In this document: one piece after another, positions 35,446 to 42,860 of the stretch
Position numbering within the stretch: position 1 is the stretch's first letter
How the letters are laid out: every line of letters starts with the position of its first letter
Assembly: GCF_036881825.1 (NCBI RefSeq)
Contig: NZ_JBAJMW010000003.1
Span: 62,001 to 126,000, forward strand
DNA from: Tersicoccus mangrovi
Lineage (GTDB): Bacteria > Actinomycetota > Actinomycetes > Actinomycetales > Micrococcaceae
Length of the DNA: 64,000 nucleotides
Direction of reading: 5' to 3'
Program-made: the position numbers and the translations under genes
The notes under the pieces: generated by a model
Told to the model about the DNA's origin: nothing
Seen by the model: the letters and a program-made list of their open reading frames with translations, nothing else
The model's database searches: none

Positions 35446-36891
35446 GTGTCCGACGCAGCGGGACAGCAGAACACCCTGACCACCGACGTCGTCGTCATCG
35501 GCGCCGGGCCCGTCGGCGAGAACGCGGCCGACCGGGTCATCGCCGGCGGCCTGACGGCCGTCGTCGTCGAGGCCGATCTCGCCGGCGGCGAGTGCTCCTA
35601 CTGGGCGTGCATGCCGTCCAAGGCGCTGATCCGGCCGCTGACGGCAGTGCACGCCGCGCGCTCGGTGGACGGTGCCGCCCAGTCGGTCACCGGGTCCGTC
35701 GACGTCGACAAGGTCTTCGCCCGCCGGGACGAGTTCACCTCGCACTGGGACGACGCCGGGCAGGTCGAGTGGATCGAGGGCATCGGCGCGACGTTCCTGC
35801 GTGGCCACGGCCGGATCAGCGGCGAGCGCGAGGTCACGGTCACCGGGCAGGACGGCACGACGACGGTGATCACCGCGCGGCAGGCCGTCGTCCTGGCCAC
35901 CGGCTCGACGCCGGTGACCCCGCCGATCGACGGCCTCGACGGTGTCGACTTCTGGGGCACCCGCGAGGCCACGTCGGCGCACGAGGTGCCCGGCCGGCTG
36001 GCCGTGCTCGGCGGCGGCGTCGCCGGCATGGAGATGGCCCAGGCGTTCGCCCGGCTCGGCTCGACGGTCACCGTGATCGCCCGCTCCGGCGTGCTGGCCA
36101 AGTTCCCCCGGCCCGCGGTCGAGGTCGTCCTGGACGCCCTGCGCGAGGAGGGCCTGACCGTCCACGAGAACACGGCGACCACGCGGGTCGAGGCGGCCGA
36201 GGATGGCACGATCACCGTGACGCTCGACGACGCGGAGCCGGTCGTCGCGGACCGGCTGCTCGTCTCGACGGGCCGCCGGCCGAACACCGGCGACCTCGGA
36301 CTCGAGCACGCCGGCGTGCAGCTGACGACGAAGGGCGGCCTGCCTGAGGTCGCCCCCACCGGGCAGGTCGCGGGCTCGGACTGGCTGTTCGCCGTCGGCG
36401 ACGTCGCAGGCAAGGTGCTGCTGACCCACCAGGGCAAGTACGAGGCACGCGCGACGGGCGACTTCATCGCCGCGCGCGCCGAAGGCTCCACCCCGGATGC
36501 CGGGCGATTCAGCAGGTATGCCGCGACGGCGGACGAGGTCGCGGTCCCCCAGGCCGTGTTCACCGACCCCGAGCTGACGATGGTCGGCCGCACCGCCGAG
36601 CAGGCCCGCGACGCGGGACTGGACGTGCGGACCGTCGAGCTGCCGATCGCGGTCGCCGGCTCGTCCCTGCACGCCGACGGATACACCGGCTGGGCGCAAC
36701 TGGTGATCGACACGGCCGACGACACCCTGGCCGGCGTCACCTTCGCCGGCCCCGACGTCGCCGAGCTGCTGTACTCGGCGACCGTCGCCGTGGCCGGCCA
36801 GGTGCCACTGGACCGCCTCTGGCACGCGGTGCCCGCGTACCCGACGATCAGCGAGGTGTGGCTGCGCTTGCTGGAGAAGGCGGGTCGCTGA
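35446..36891 (+). CDS. Pyridine nucleotide-disulfide oxidoreductase (Lpd/MerA-like)
   Basis: FAD-dependent disulfide reductase, 481 aa, GTG start. FAD-binding VVVIGAGPVGENAADRVI is at about 14-31 and the redox motif GGECSYWACMPSKAL at about 46-60, where the two Cys are separated by four residues as in lipoamide dehydrogenase. NAD(P)-binding LAVLGGGVAGMEMAQAF is near 185 and VGDVAGKVLLTHQGKYEAR near 325. The C-terminal His-Pro or Cys-Cys typical of Lpd or MerA is replaced by HAVPAYPTISE, with an active-site His retained. It is 3 nt after ohr, so a shared mRNA and oxidative-stress role are likely. Electron acceptor unknown. Confidence 0.88.
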   Translation: MSDAAGQQNTLTTDVVVIGAGPVGENAADRVIAGGLTAVVVEADLAGGECSYWACMPSKALIRPLTAVHAARSVDGAAQSVTGSVDVDKVFARRDEFTSHWDDAGQVEWIEGIGATFLRGHGRISGEREVTVTGQDGTTTVITARQAVVLATGSTPVTPPIDGLDGVDFWGTREATSAHEVPGRLAVLGGGVAGMEMAQAFARLGSTVTVIARSGVLAKFPRPAVEVVLDALREEGLTVHENTATTRVEAAEDGTITVTLDDAEPVVADRLLVSTGRRPNTGDLGLEHAGVQLTTKGGLPEVAPTGQVAGSDWLFAVGDVAGKVLLTHQGKYEARATGDFIAARAEGSTPDAGRFSRYAATADEVAVPQAVFTDPELTMVGRTAEQARDAGLDVRTVELPIAVAGSSLHADGYTGWAQLVIDTADDTLAGVTFAGPDVAELLYSATVAVAGQVPLDRLWHAVPAYPTISEVWLRLLEKAGR

Positions 36892-36912
36892 CCTCCTCTC
36901 CGCCTCGACACC

Positions 36913-36950
36913 GGATCCGCCCGGCCCGTCCCGACGGACCGGGCGGTTCC
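36913..36950 (+). terminator. Terminator of ohr-reductase operon
   Basis: CCGCCCGGCCCGTC pairs with GACGGACCGGGCGG (13 of 14) around a 2-nt minimal loop, 25 nt after the stop. Confidence 0.75.
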
Positions 36951-36988
36951 GTGTTCCCGAGATCACCGTCGCGCACGAGACGTCCTAC

Positions 36989-37017
36989 TTGAACTGACCG
37001 GTCAGTCTAAATAGAAT
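36989..37017 (+). promoter_or_regulatory. TetR operator inside a leaderless promoter
   Basis: -35 TTGAAC (36989-36994), 17-nt spacer, -10 TAGAAT (37012-37017), then 6 nt to the GTG at 37024. A perfect 14-bp palindrome, ACTGACCGGTCAGT (36993-37006), fills most of the spacer. GACCGGTC-centred palindromes are common operators of TetR-family repressors, and the operon's third gene is a TetR regulator. Confidence 0.8.
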
Positions 37018-37023
37018 TCTCGG

Positions 37024-37848
37024 GTGCTCACGGCCCGACGCGTCCTCGTCCACGGACGCCACAGCGATCTCCTCCCTCCCACGACGCTCACCGCCCTGGA
37101 GTCCGAACCCCATCTCGTCCTGGCCACCACGGCCGAGGAACGCACCGCACTCGCCCTGACGCTCAGCGGCCGGATGCGTCCGGACGGCGGCACCGTGATG
37201 TGGGGTCACGACGACGGGATCGGCAAGCTCCGCTCGCACGTCGGCCTCGTGGACTCCCCCGGAGTCAACGAGCCCGAGCGGCACCAGCGGATGCGCGACG
37301 TCATCGCCGAGGACCTCTCCCTGCTGCCCCGGCCCATCCGGCGTCGAGCAGCGGTGCGCGGCTGGGCCGTCGACCACGGTCACGCGGACCTGCTCGACCA
37401 GTGGCCCGACCAGCTGAGCGCGACGCGCCGGCTGCGCCTGCTGGCCGACCTCGCCCTCGCCGACGACCGGGTCTCAGCACTCGTGCTCGACGGCCCCGAC
37501 CGGCTCACCTTCGACAGCGCCGCCTGGCTCGACGTCGTGACGGATTTCGCCGCCCGCGGCCTCGTCGTGATCGCCGTCGTCACCGACGTCCCCGACGGCT
37601 GGACCGGGCCGGTCACCGTGATCGGCGCGGCGACGGAAGAGCCCGACGAGGGCCGCCGCCCGGATGACACAGAACCCTCGGACGATGCGCTCGACACCGC
37701 CCTGCCCGTCCCGGGTTTCCCGGACGAGCACGAACCGGACGAGGGCGAACCGGCCGACCCCGAGCCGGTCGAGCCCGCGACCGCACCCCTCACCACCCAC
37801 GACCTCACCCACGAACCGACCGCCGAGACGGCGAAGGACGACCGATGA
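37024..37848 (+). CDS. Degenerate ABC-ATPase-like protein
   Basis: 274-aa protein that follows the ABC ATPase plan but has lost the catalytic residues. The position of Walker A (about 34-42) reads ATTAEERTA instead of GxxGxGKST; RMRPDGGTVMWGHDD matches the strand after the P-loop. The signature is LSATRRLRLL (131-140) in place of LSGGQ. Walker B is SALVLDGPDR with Gly157 where the catalytic Glu should be. The H-loop reads VVTDVPD with no His. A disordered acidic Pro/Glu/Asp-rich tail (about 200-274) follows. GTG start, leaderless; its stop overlaps the next gene (ATGA). Probably a structural or nucleotide-insensitive partner of the YhgE protein. Related genes are often annotated simply as ABC ATP-binding protein. 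Confidence 0.75.
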   Translation: MLTARRVLVHGRHSDLLPPTTLTALESEPHLVLATTAEERTALALTLSGRMRPDGGTVMWGHDDGIGKLRSHVGLVDSPGVNEPERHQRMRDVIAEDLSLLPRPIRRRAAVRGWAVDHGHADLLDQWPDQLSATRRLRLLADLALADDRVSALVLDGPDRLTFDSAAWLDVVTDFAARGLVVIAVVTDVPDGWTGPVTVIGAATEEPDEGRRPDDTEPSDDALDTALPVPGFPDEHEPDEGEPADPEPVEPATAPLTTHDLTHEPTAETAKDDR

Positions 37849-40391
37849 CCACCCTGAGACTGGCCCAGTCCGAACTGAAGCGCATGACGAGCGGGCGCCT
37901 GCCCCGCCTGGCCCTCGTCGCGATGATCCTCGTCCCGCTCCTGTACGGCGCCATGTACCTCTACGCGAACTGGAATCCGTACGGCAATCTCGGCAGCATC
38001 CGTGCCGCCCTGGTCGTCGACGACGACGGGGCGACGATCGGCGGCAAGCAGCAGAACGTCGGCGACGAGATCGCGAGGAACCTGACGGACTCGAAGACCT
38101 TCGACTGGGTACGGGTGACGTCCGCCGACCGCGCGAACGCCGGCGTCGAGTCGGGCGACTACGCCTTCGCCGTGACCATCCCCGCCGACTTCAGCACGCG
38201 CCTCGCGTCGCCCGACAACCTCACGACCGGCAGACCCGCGCAGCAGGCCGCGCTGTCCATCACGACCAACGACGCCAACAACTACCTGCTCGGCACCATC
38301 GCCGGGAAGGTGACGACGCAGATCCACGACTCGGTCGCCAAGCAGGTCAGCACCAAGACCGCCGACGCGCTGCTCACCTCGATCGGCACGATCCACGACC
38401 AGCTCGGCAAGGCCGCCGACGGCGCCGGGCAGCTGAAGGACGGCGCCCAGCAGCTCGCGGACGGCGCGGGCAGGCTCAAGGACGGCACCGCCCAGGGCGT
38501 CACCGGCACCGTCTCCCTCGTCGACGGCGAGAAGAAGCTGGTGGCCGGCACCGACCAGCTCAGCACCGGCGCGACCCGGCTGAACAGCGGCCTCGGCACC
38601 CTCCAGCAGAAGACAGCGGACCTGCCCGCCCAGACCCGGCAGCTCGCCGACGGCGCCGCCCAGCTGAACAGCGGCCTCGGCACCCTGCAGCAGAAGACCG
38701 CCGATCTGCCCGCCCAGAGCCGACAGCTCGCCGACGGCGCCGCCCAGCTGAACACCGGGCTCGGCACGATCGAGGACGGACTGGCCGGCCTGCCCGCGCA
38801 GACCCGGCAGCTCGCCGACGGTGCGGCGCAGCTGAACACCGGCCTCGGCACCCTCCAGGAGCAGACCGCGGGCCTGCCGGCGCAGACCCGGCAGCTCGCC
38901 GACGGCGCGGCGCAGGTCGCGGCCGGCGACGCGGCGCTGTCCACCGCGGTGCAGGGCATGGCGCAGCAGCTGGACGCGGTGCCCGACGCCGCGCGTCAGC
39001 GGATGGTCGCCACGACCGATCAGTTGCGCGCCGACGGCGTGATCGACGACGCGACCGCGAAGCAGATCATCGCCCGCTACGACGCCGCTCCGACCTCGCC
39101 CGCACTGGACGCCGCCCGGCAGCGCGTCGGCCAGGCGGCCGGCCAGGTCGAGGCGCTCTCGACCGGCGCCGGTCAGGTCTCCGCCGGTGCCGCGAAGCTC
39201 GCCGACGCGGCCCCGGCGCTGAGCAACGGCATCGCCTCCGCCCACACCGGCGCGGGACAGCTGGCCGACGGCACCGCGAAACTCGCGGACGGGACGGCAG
39301 CCCTGGGCAGCGGCATCGCCTCCGCCCACGCCGGTGCGGGCCGGCTCGCGGACGGCACCGCGAAGCTCGCGGCCGCCGCCCCGGCTCTGACCGACGGCAT
39401 CGCCTCCGCCCACACCGGTGCGGGCCGGCTCGCCGACGGCACCGCGAAGCTCGCCGACGCCACCCCCGCCCTCACCGACGGCATCGCCTCCGCCCACGCC
39501 GGCGCCGGGCAGCTCGCCTCGGGGGCGTCCAGCCTCTCCGCAGGCCAGCACGACGCCCTCACCGGTGCGGAGAAGCTCGCCTCCGGCACCGCACAGCTCG
39601 ACTCCGGCGCGCAGAGCCTGAAGGACGGCGCGACGAAGCTGGCCGGTGGCGCGACCCAGTTGCACGACCAGCTCGCCCGCGGTGCCGGCCAGGTGCCGAA
39701 CCCCGACGCGACACAGAAGCAGAACTACTCCCAGGTGATCGGCGACCCCGTGTCCGTCGGTGCGGTCAACCAGGCCAAGGCGACCTCCTACGGCGCCGGG
39801 CTCGCCCCGTTCTTCATGGTCCTCGCCCTGTGGATCGGCCTGTTCATGCTCGCCCAGACGATGCGCCCCATCTCCGAGCGCGCCCTGGCGTCGAACGGTC
39901 AGGCCTGGAAGATCGCCGTCGGCGGCTGGCTCCCGTTCGTCGCCGTCGCCGTCGTGCAGGCCACCGTGCTGTACCTCGTCGTGCTGTTCGCGATCGGCCT
40001 GGACGTCGCGCATCCCGTGCTCACGTGGCTGCTGATGCTGGCGGCCGCCCTGGCGTTCAGCGCCCTCATCCAGGGGCTGATCGCCCTGCTCGGGGCCGTC
40101 GGGAAGTTCCTGGTCCTCATCCTGCTGGTCCTCCAGCTGGTCGGCTCGGGCGGCACGTTCCCGTGGCAGACCGTTCCGGCGCCGCTGCAGTTCGTCCACG
40201 TGGTGCTGCCGATGGGCCGGGTGATCGACGAGATGCGCACGCTGATCTACGGCGCGGACCTCTCGTTCCTGCCCGCGGTGTTCCTCAGCCTGCTCGGGTA
40301 CGTGATGATCGGAGTGTGCCTCTCGACCCTCGCCGCCCGCCGTCACCGGTTCTGGACGCTGTCCCGCCTCCAGCCGCAGATCGCGCTGTGA
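37845..40391 (+). CDS. YhgE/Pip-family membrane protein
   Basis: 848-aa integral membrane protein of the YhgE/Pip/YueB/EsaA group, members of which are phage receptors or secretion-associated proteins. One membrane segment at about 20-40 (LALVAMILVPLLYGAMYLYA) precedes the family's conserved NWNPYGNLGSIRAALVVDDDG. A long extracellular helical stalk follows, containing two blocks of 28-residue repeats (249-360 and 462-about 557), each four heptads long. The C-terminus (about 645-848) has five to six membrane segments like an ABC-2 permease, starting GLAPFFMVLALWIGLFMLA. 4-nt overlaps with both neighbours. Probably exports or anchors a surface component; a phage receptor role is possible. Confidence 0.88.
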   Translation: MTTLRLAQSELKRMTSGRLPRLALVAMILVPLLYGAMYLYANWNPYGNLGSIRAALVVDDDGATIGGKQQNVGDEIARNLTDSKTFDWVRVTSADRANAGVESGDYAFAVTIPADFSTRLASPDNLTTGRPAQQAALSITTNDANNYLLGTIAGKVTTQIHDSVAKQVSTKTADALLTSIGTIHDQLGKAADGAGQLKDGAQQLADGAGRLKDGTAQGVTGTVSLVDGEKKLVAGTDQLSTGATRLNSGLGTLQQKTADLPAQTRQLADGAAQLNSGLGTLQQKTADLPAQSRQLADGAAQLNTGLGTIEDGLAGLPAQTRQLADGAAQLNTGLGTLQEQTAGLPAQTRQLADGAAQVAAGDAALSTAVQGMAQQLDAVPDAARQRMVATTDQLRADGVIDDATAKQIIARYDAAPTSPALDAARQRVGQAAGQVEALSTGAGQVSAGAAKLADAAPALSNGIASAHTGAGQLADGTAKLADGTAALGSGIASAHAGAGRLADGTAKLAAAAPALTDGIASAHTGAGRLADGTAKLADATPALTDGIASAHAGAGQLASGASSLSAGQHDALTGAEKLASGTAQLDSGAQSLKDGATKLAGGATQLHDQLARGAGQVPNPDATQKQNYSQVIGDPVSVGAVNQAKATSYGAGLAPFFMVLALWIGLFMLAQTMRPISERALASNGQAWKIAVGGWLPFVAVAVVQATVLYLVVLFAIGLDVAHPVLTWLLMLAAALAFSALIQGLIALLGAVGKFLVLILLVLQLVGSGGTFPWQTVPAPLQFVHVVLPMGRVIDEMRTLIYGADLSFLPAVFLSLLGYVMIGVCLSTLAARRHRFWTLSRLQPQIAL
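38589..38924 (+). repeat. Four 84-bp direct repeats in the YhgE stalk (block 1)
   Basis: Four units of exactly 84 bp (28 codons) encode a unit that starts GLGTLQQ, continues TADLPAQTR and ends QLADGAAQLN. The second and fourth differ by a few residues. Period equals four heptads, as expected of a coiled-coil stalk. Confidence 0.85.
39228..39514 (+). repeat. 84-bp direct repeats in the YhgE stalk (block 2)
   Basis: Units starting at 39228, 39312, 39396 and 39480 (last partial) encode GIASAHTGAG, then LADGTAKLAD. Same 28-codon period as block 1 but a different unit sequence. Confidence 0.85.
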
Positions 40392-41071
40392 GCGCCGTCG
40401 CCGCCGACCCGGTCCCAGCCACGGCCCCGGCCCCGGCTCCGGCCGAGGACTCAGGCCCGGCGGTCCGTTCCGGCGGTGGGCGGGGCAGCCGCCCGGGCCG
40501 CACCGCCCGTACCCGGGCGAAGCTGTTCGAGGCGGCCATCACGCTGCTGGGCGAGCGCGGCCCGGCGAACGTGTCGATCGACGAGATCGCCGCGGCCGCC
40601 GGCGTCTCCAAGGGCACGGTCTACTACAACTTCTCCAGCAAGGCCGACCTCGTGGCGAAGGTGCTCGAATCCGGGGTCGACCTCATGGAGGAGCGGCTGC
40701 TCGGCGTCGACGACACCGCCGATCCCGTCGACCAGGTCGCCGACATGGTGGGACGTGCTCTCGACTTCCTCACCGAGTACCCCTCCTTCACGCGACTGTG
40801 GATGAGCGAGATGTGGCGCCCGATGAGCCAGTGGTATGCGGAGCTGAATGCGCTGCGGGGCCGGCTGCTGAGCCTGATCCAGGACCGGCTCGAGGCCGTC
40901 GCCGGGACCCACGACGTCGATCCCACCCTCCCGATCGAGCAGCTGGCGGTGACCCTGATGGGCTCGACCATGTTCACCGGCCTGTCCCGCGACACCCACG
41001 GCGCGACACTGGACCGCGCGACCGCGGTCGCCGTCGTCATGGCCGCGGTACGCGGGTGGGTGCGCGACTGA
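40388..41071 (+). CDS. TetR-family transcriptional regulator
   Basis: 227-aa repressor. After a disordered Ala/Pro-rich 30 residues, the TetR DNA-binding domain runs about 38-90: TRAKLFEAAITLLGERG, VSIDEIAAAAGVSKGTVYYNF, SSKADLVAKVL. The rest is the helical ligand-binding domain, with a Trp/Met-rich pocket segment TRLWMSEMWRPMSQWYAEL. GTG start overlaps the YhgE stop (GTGA). Being last in the operon and with a palindrome in the operon promoter, it very likely represses its own operon and responds to a hydrophobic ligand. Confidence 0.92.
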   Translation: MSAVAADPVPATAPAPAPAEDSGPAVRSGGGRGSRPGRTARTRAKLFEAAITLLGERGPANVSIDEIAAAAGVSKGTVYYNFSSKADLVAKVLESGVDLMEERLLGVDDTADPVDQVADMVGRALDFLTEYPSFTRLWMSEMWRPMSQWYAELNALRGRLLSLIQDRLEAVAGTHDVDPTLPIEQLAVTLMGSTMFTGLSRDTHGATLDRATAVAVVMAAVRGWVRD

Positions 41072-41081
41072 CTCGCGACGA

Positions 41082-41111
41082 CGCGGGACTCGTCAGCGCG
41101 GGACTCGTCAG
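41082..41111. repeat. 15-bp tandem duplication at the sixA stop
   Basis: CGCGGGACTCGTCAG occurs twice back to back (41082-41096, 41097-41111). Each copy contains the in-frame TGA of the leftward phosphatase gene, so the gene has a spare stop 15 nt downstream. Confidence 0.85.
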
Positions 41112-41626
41112 CGGGGGACGGCGAACGCGGTGACGGCGGCGTCGCGCCGGTCGAGCTCTGCCCAGGGCAGGTCCAGCTCCAGCACGGCCAGGCCGAGGGT
41201 CGGGTAGTCGGTGCCGAGGTCGGTCACGGCGTCCTGGTCCGACTCCGGCGAGGCCAGCCGGAGGGCGACGTTCTGCACCGCCGGGAAATGGGCGACGACC
41301 AGCAGGGTGCGCACCGTCTCCGGCACGTGGTTGATGACCGTGAGCATGCCCGTCGTGCCCGCGTTGTAGAGGTCGTCGCGCAGCTGCGGCGTCGGCGCCT
41401 TCTCCCCCAGCTCCTGGCACACCCAGGTGGTGGTCTGCCGCGTCCGCAGGGCGCTCGAACAGAGGATAAAGTCCGGGACGACGTCGTGCTCGCGCATCCA
41501 GCGGCCGGCGGCCGGGGCCTCGTCGTGACCGCGCGCCGCGAGCGGCCGGTCATGGTCGGTCACCTCGGGCGCCGTGGCCGCCTTGGCGTGGCGCAGCAGC
41601 AGGAGACGACGCTGATCGGGGCTCAT
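41108..41626 (-). CDS. sixA: SixA-type histidine phosphatase
   Basis: Small histidine-phosphatase-superfamily enzyme (172 aa). SixA in E. coli removes phosphate from phosphohistidine domains. Motifs: LLLLRHAKAA (RHG-type loop with the phospho-acceptor His at about 13), LCSSALRTRQTT at about 56-67, and the second His in VVAHFPAVQ near 112. The family is widespread in actinobacteria with unclear targets. A TAGACT box 6 nt before the ATG suggests a leaderless mRNA. Adjacent genes include signalling proteins but no phosphorelay partner is certain. Confidence 0.85.
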   Translation of the reverse strand: MSPDQRRLLLLRHAKAATAPEVTDHDRPLAARGHDEAPAAGRWMREHDVVPDFILCSSALRTRQTTTWVCQELGEKAPTPQLRDDLYNAGTTGMLTVINHVPETVRTLLVVAHFPAVQNVALRLASPESDQDAVTDLGTDYPTLGLAVLELDLPWAELDRRDAAVTAFAVPR

Positions 41627-41675
41627 CCGGCGAGTCTATCCAGCCGGACGAACCCCGATCGGTCGGGTCGGATCG

Positions 41676-42479
41676 CTAGATGGAGTACTCGGGCGCGGCC
41701 CAGACGACGACCTCGGGGTGGTCGTAGAACCGGTAGCCCTGGCCGCGCACGGTGCGGACCGTGTTGGCGAGCCGGCCGAGCTTGGAGCGCAGCCGGCGGA
41801 TGTGCACGTCGATGGTGCGCTCGTTCGGCGCCTCCTCGGCGTTGCGCCACAGACCGGTCAGCAGCTCGTCCCGGCTGACGGTGCGGGTGCCGTTCTCCAC
41901 GAGGAAGTTCAGCAGCTCGAACTCCTTGAACGTGAGGTTCAGCAGTTCGCCGTCGAGGAACACCTCGCGCCGCGACAGGTCGATGAGGACGCCGGTCGGG
42001 CGGTTGACGGTCGGCACGGGCGCCGGTTCGGGCTGCCGCGACCGGACGCCGGTGATGGTCGGGTCGCCGAGCGTGCTGCGGACGACCTCGAGATCGCTGC
42101 CGACGGCGTCGTTGGGTGCCAGAGCGACCGCCGCGTAGCTGTCGGCACCGGGGACCACGGAGCGCACATGGGCGCGCAGCTCCTGGACGAGCTTGACCAG
42201 GCTGGTGCCGCTCTCGGCGGCCGCCTGCTCGTCGAGGCCGACGTAGATGACGAAGCCGCGGGCCGAGCTCTCGGACTCGGCGGCCGTCACCTCGTCCGGC
42301 GCGGGCGCGGCAGCGGTGTCAGTGCCGGACGGCACCGAGCGCAGACCGGAGAAGTGGCCGACGACGGGCATGGGACCGGTCGGCGGAAGCGGGCGGCGAG
42401 TGACGAGACCACGCGGCGCAGCGGACTTCTGGCGGTTGCGCAGGGAGATGTGGACGTATCCGGACGAGGCGACAGACAT
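41676..42479 (-). CDS. Orphan OmpR-type winged-helix DNA-binding protein
   Basis: 267-aa regulator with a C-terminal Trans_reg_C domain (about 165-255): LIDLSRREVFLDGELLNLT, FKEFELLNFLVENGTRTVSRDELL, then ERTIDVHIRRLRSKLG and the wing TVRGQGYRF. The N-terminal half is not a receiver domain: it lacks the Asp phosphorylation site and contains a charged linker and a conserved-looking segment GFVIYVGLDEQAA... AVALAPND. The protein therefore responds to something other than a cognate kinase. RBS GTGAGG. The upstream gap holds two palindromes that could be its own operators. Confidence 0.85.
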   Translation of the reverse strand: MSVASSGYVHISLRNRQKSAAPRGLVTRRPLPPTGPMPVVGHFSGLRSVPSGTDTAAAPAPDEVTAAESESSARGFVIYVGLDEQAAAESGTSLVKLVQELRAHVRSVVPGADSYAAVALAPNDAVGSDLEVVRSTLGDPTITGVRSRQPEPAPVPTVNRPTGVLIDLSRREVFLDGELLNLTFKEFELLNFLVENGTRTVSRDELLTGLWRNAEEAPNERTIDVHIRRLRSKLGRLANTVRTVRGQGYRFYDHPEVVVWAAPEYSI

Positions 42480-42860
42480 GGGAACCTCACGTGACGACGA
42501 AGGTGAACGACTCAGGAATGCGGGCGCGATCCGATCGGATCGAGCGCGGACGCGACGGCTGGCTGGATGAACCGATTCAGCGGGGCATTCGTCGACAACA
42601 CATTCGCCGCACGGTGGGGTCGACACCGATGCGAGAGATCACGGTCGTGTTGTTCACGTCTCGATTGTGTCGCGCAATCGACCGTACGTGCAAGTAACAT
42701 AGGCTTCTTTTGTCCACATCGTGAGACGCGTTGTCTCATCTCACTTTCGTCACGAACGCAGAGCGCCGGGCATCGACACCGCCACACGCCTCTGACGTGG
42801 GCAGATGTTGATCACCCGGCGTTCTGCGCCTTACTCGCGCACGAACCCGAAAATCAAGTG
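42480..42860. promoter_or_regulatory. 381-nt gap with two palindromes
   Basis: Locally AT-rich (42640-42760). CGATTG-N7-CAATCG lies at 42662-42680 and TGAGAC-N5-GTCTCA at 42722-42738; a minus-strand -10-like TATGTT (near 42698) lies between them. Both are candidate operators for the orphan OmpR-type gene, which begins at 42479 and reads leftward. No gene is seen; the DUF5666-like gene to the right ends here. Confidence 0.5.

Noticed and set aside
37664..41071. 1135-aa frame that joins the acidic tail of the ATPase-like gene to TetR
   Set aside because: It is the TetR frame extended upstream through the YhgE gene in another phase; the GTGA overlap marks the real TetR start.
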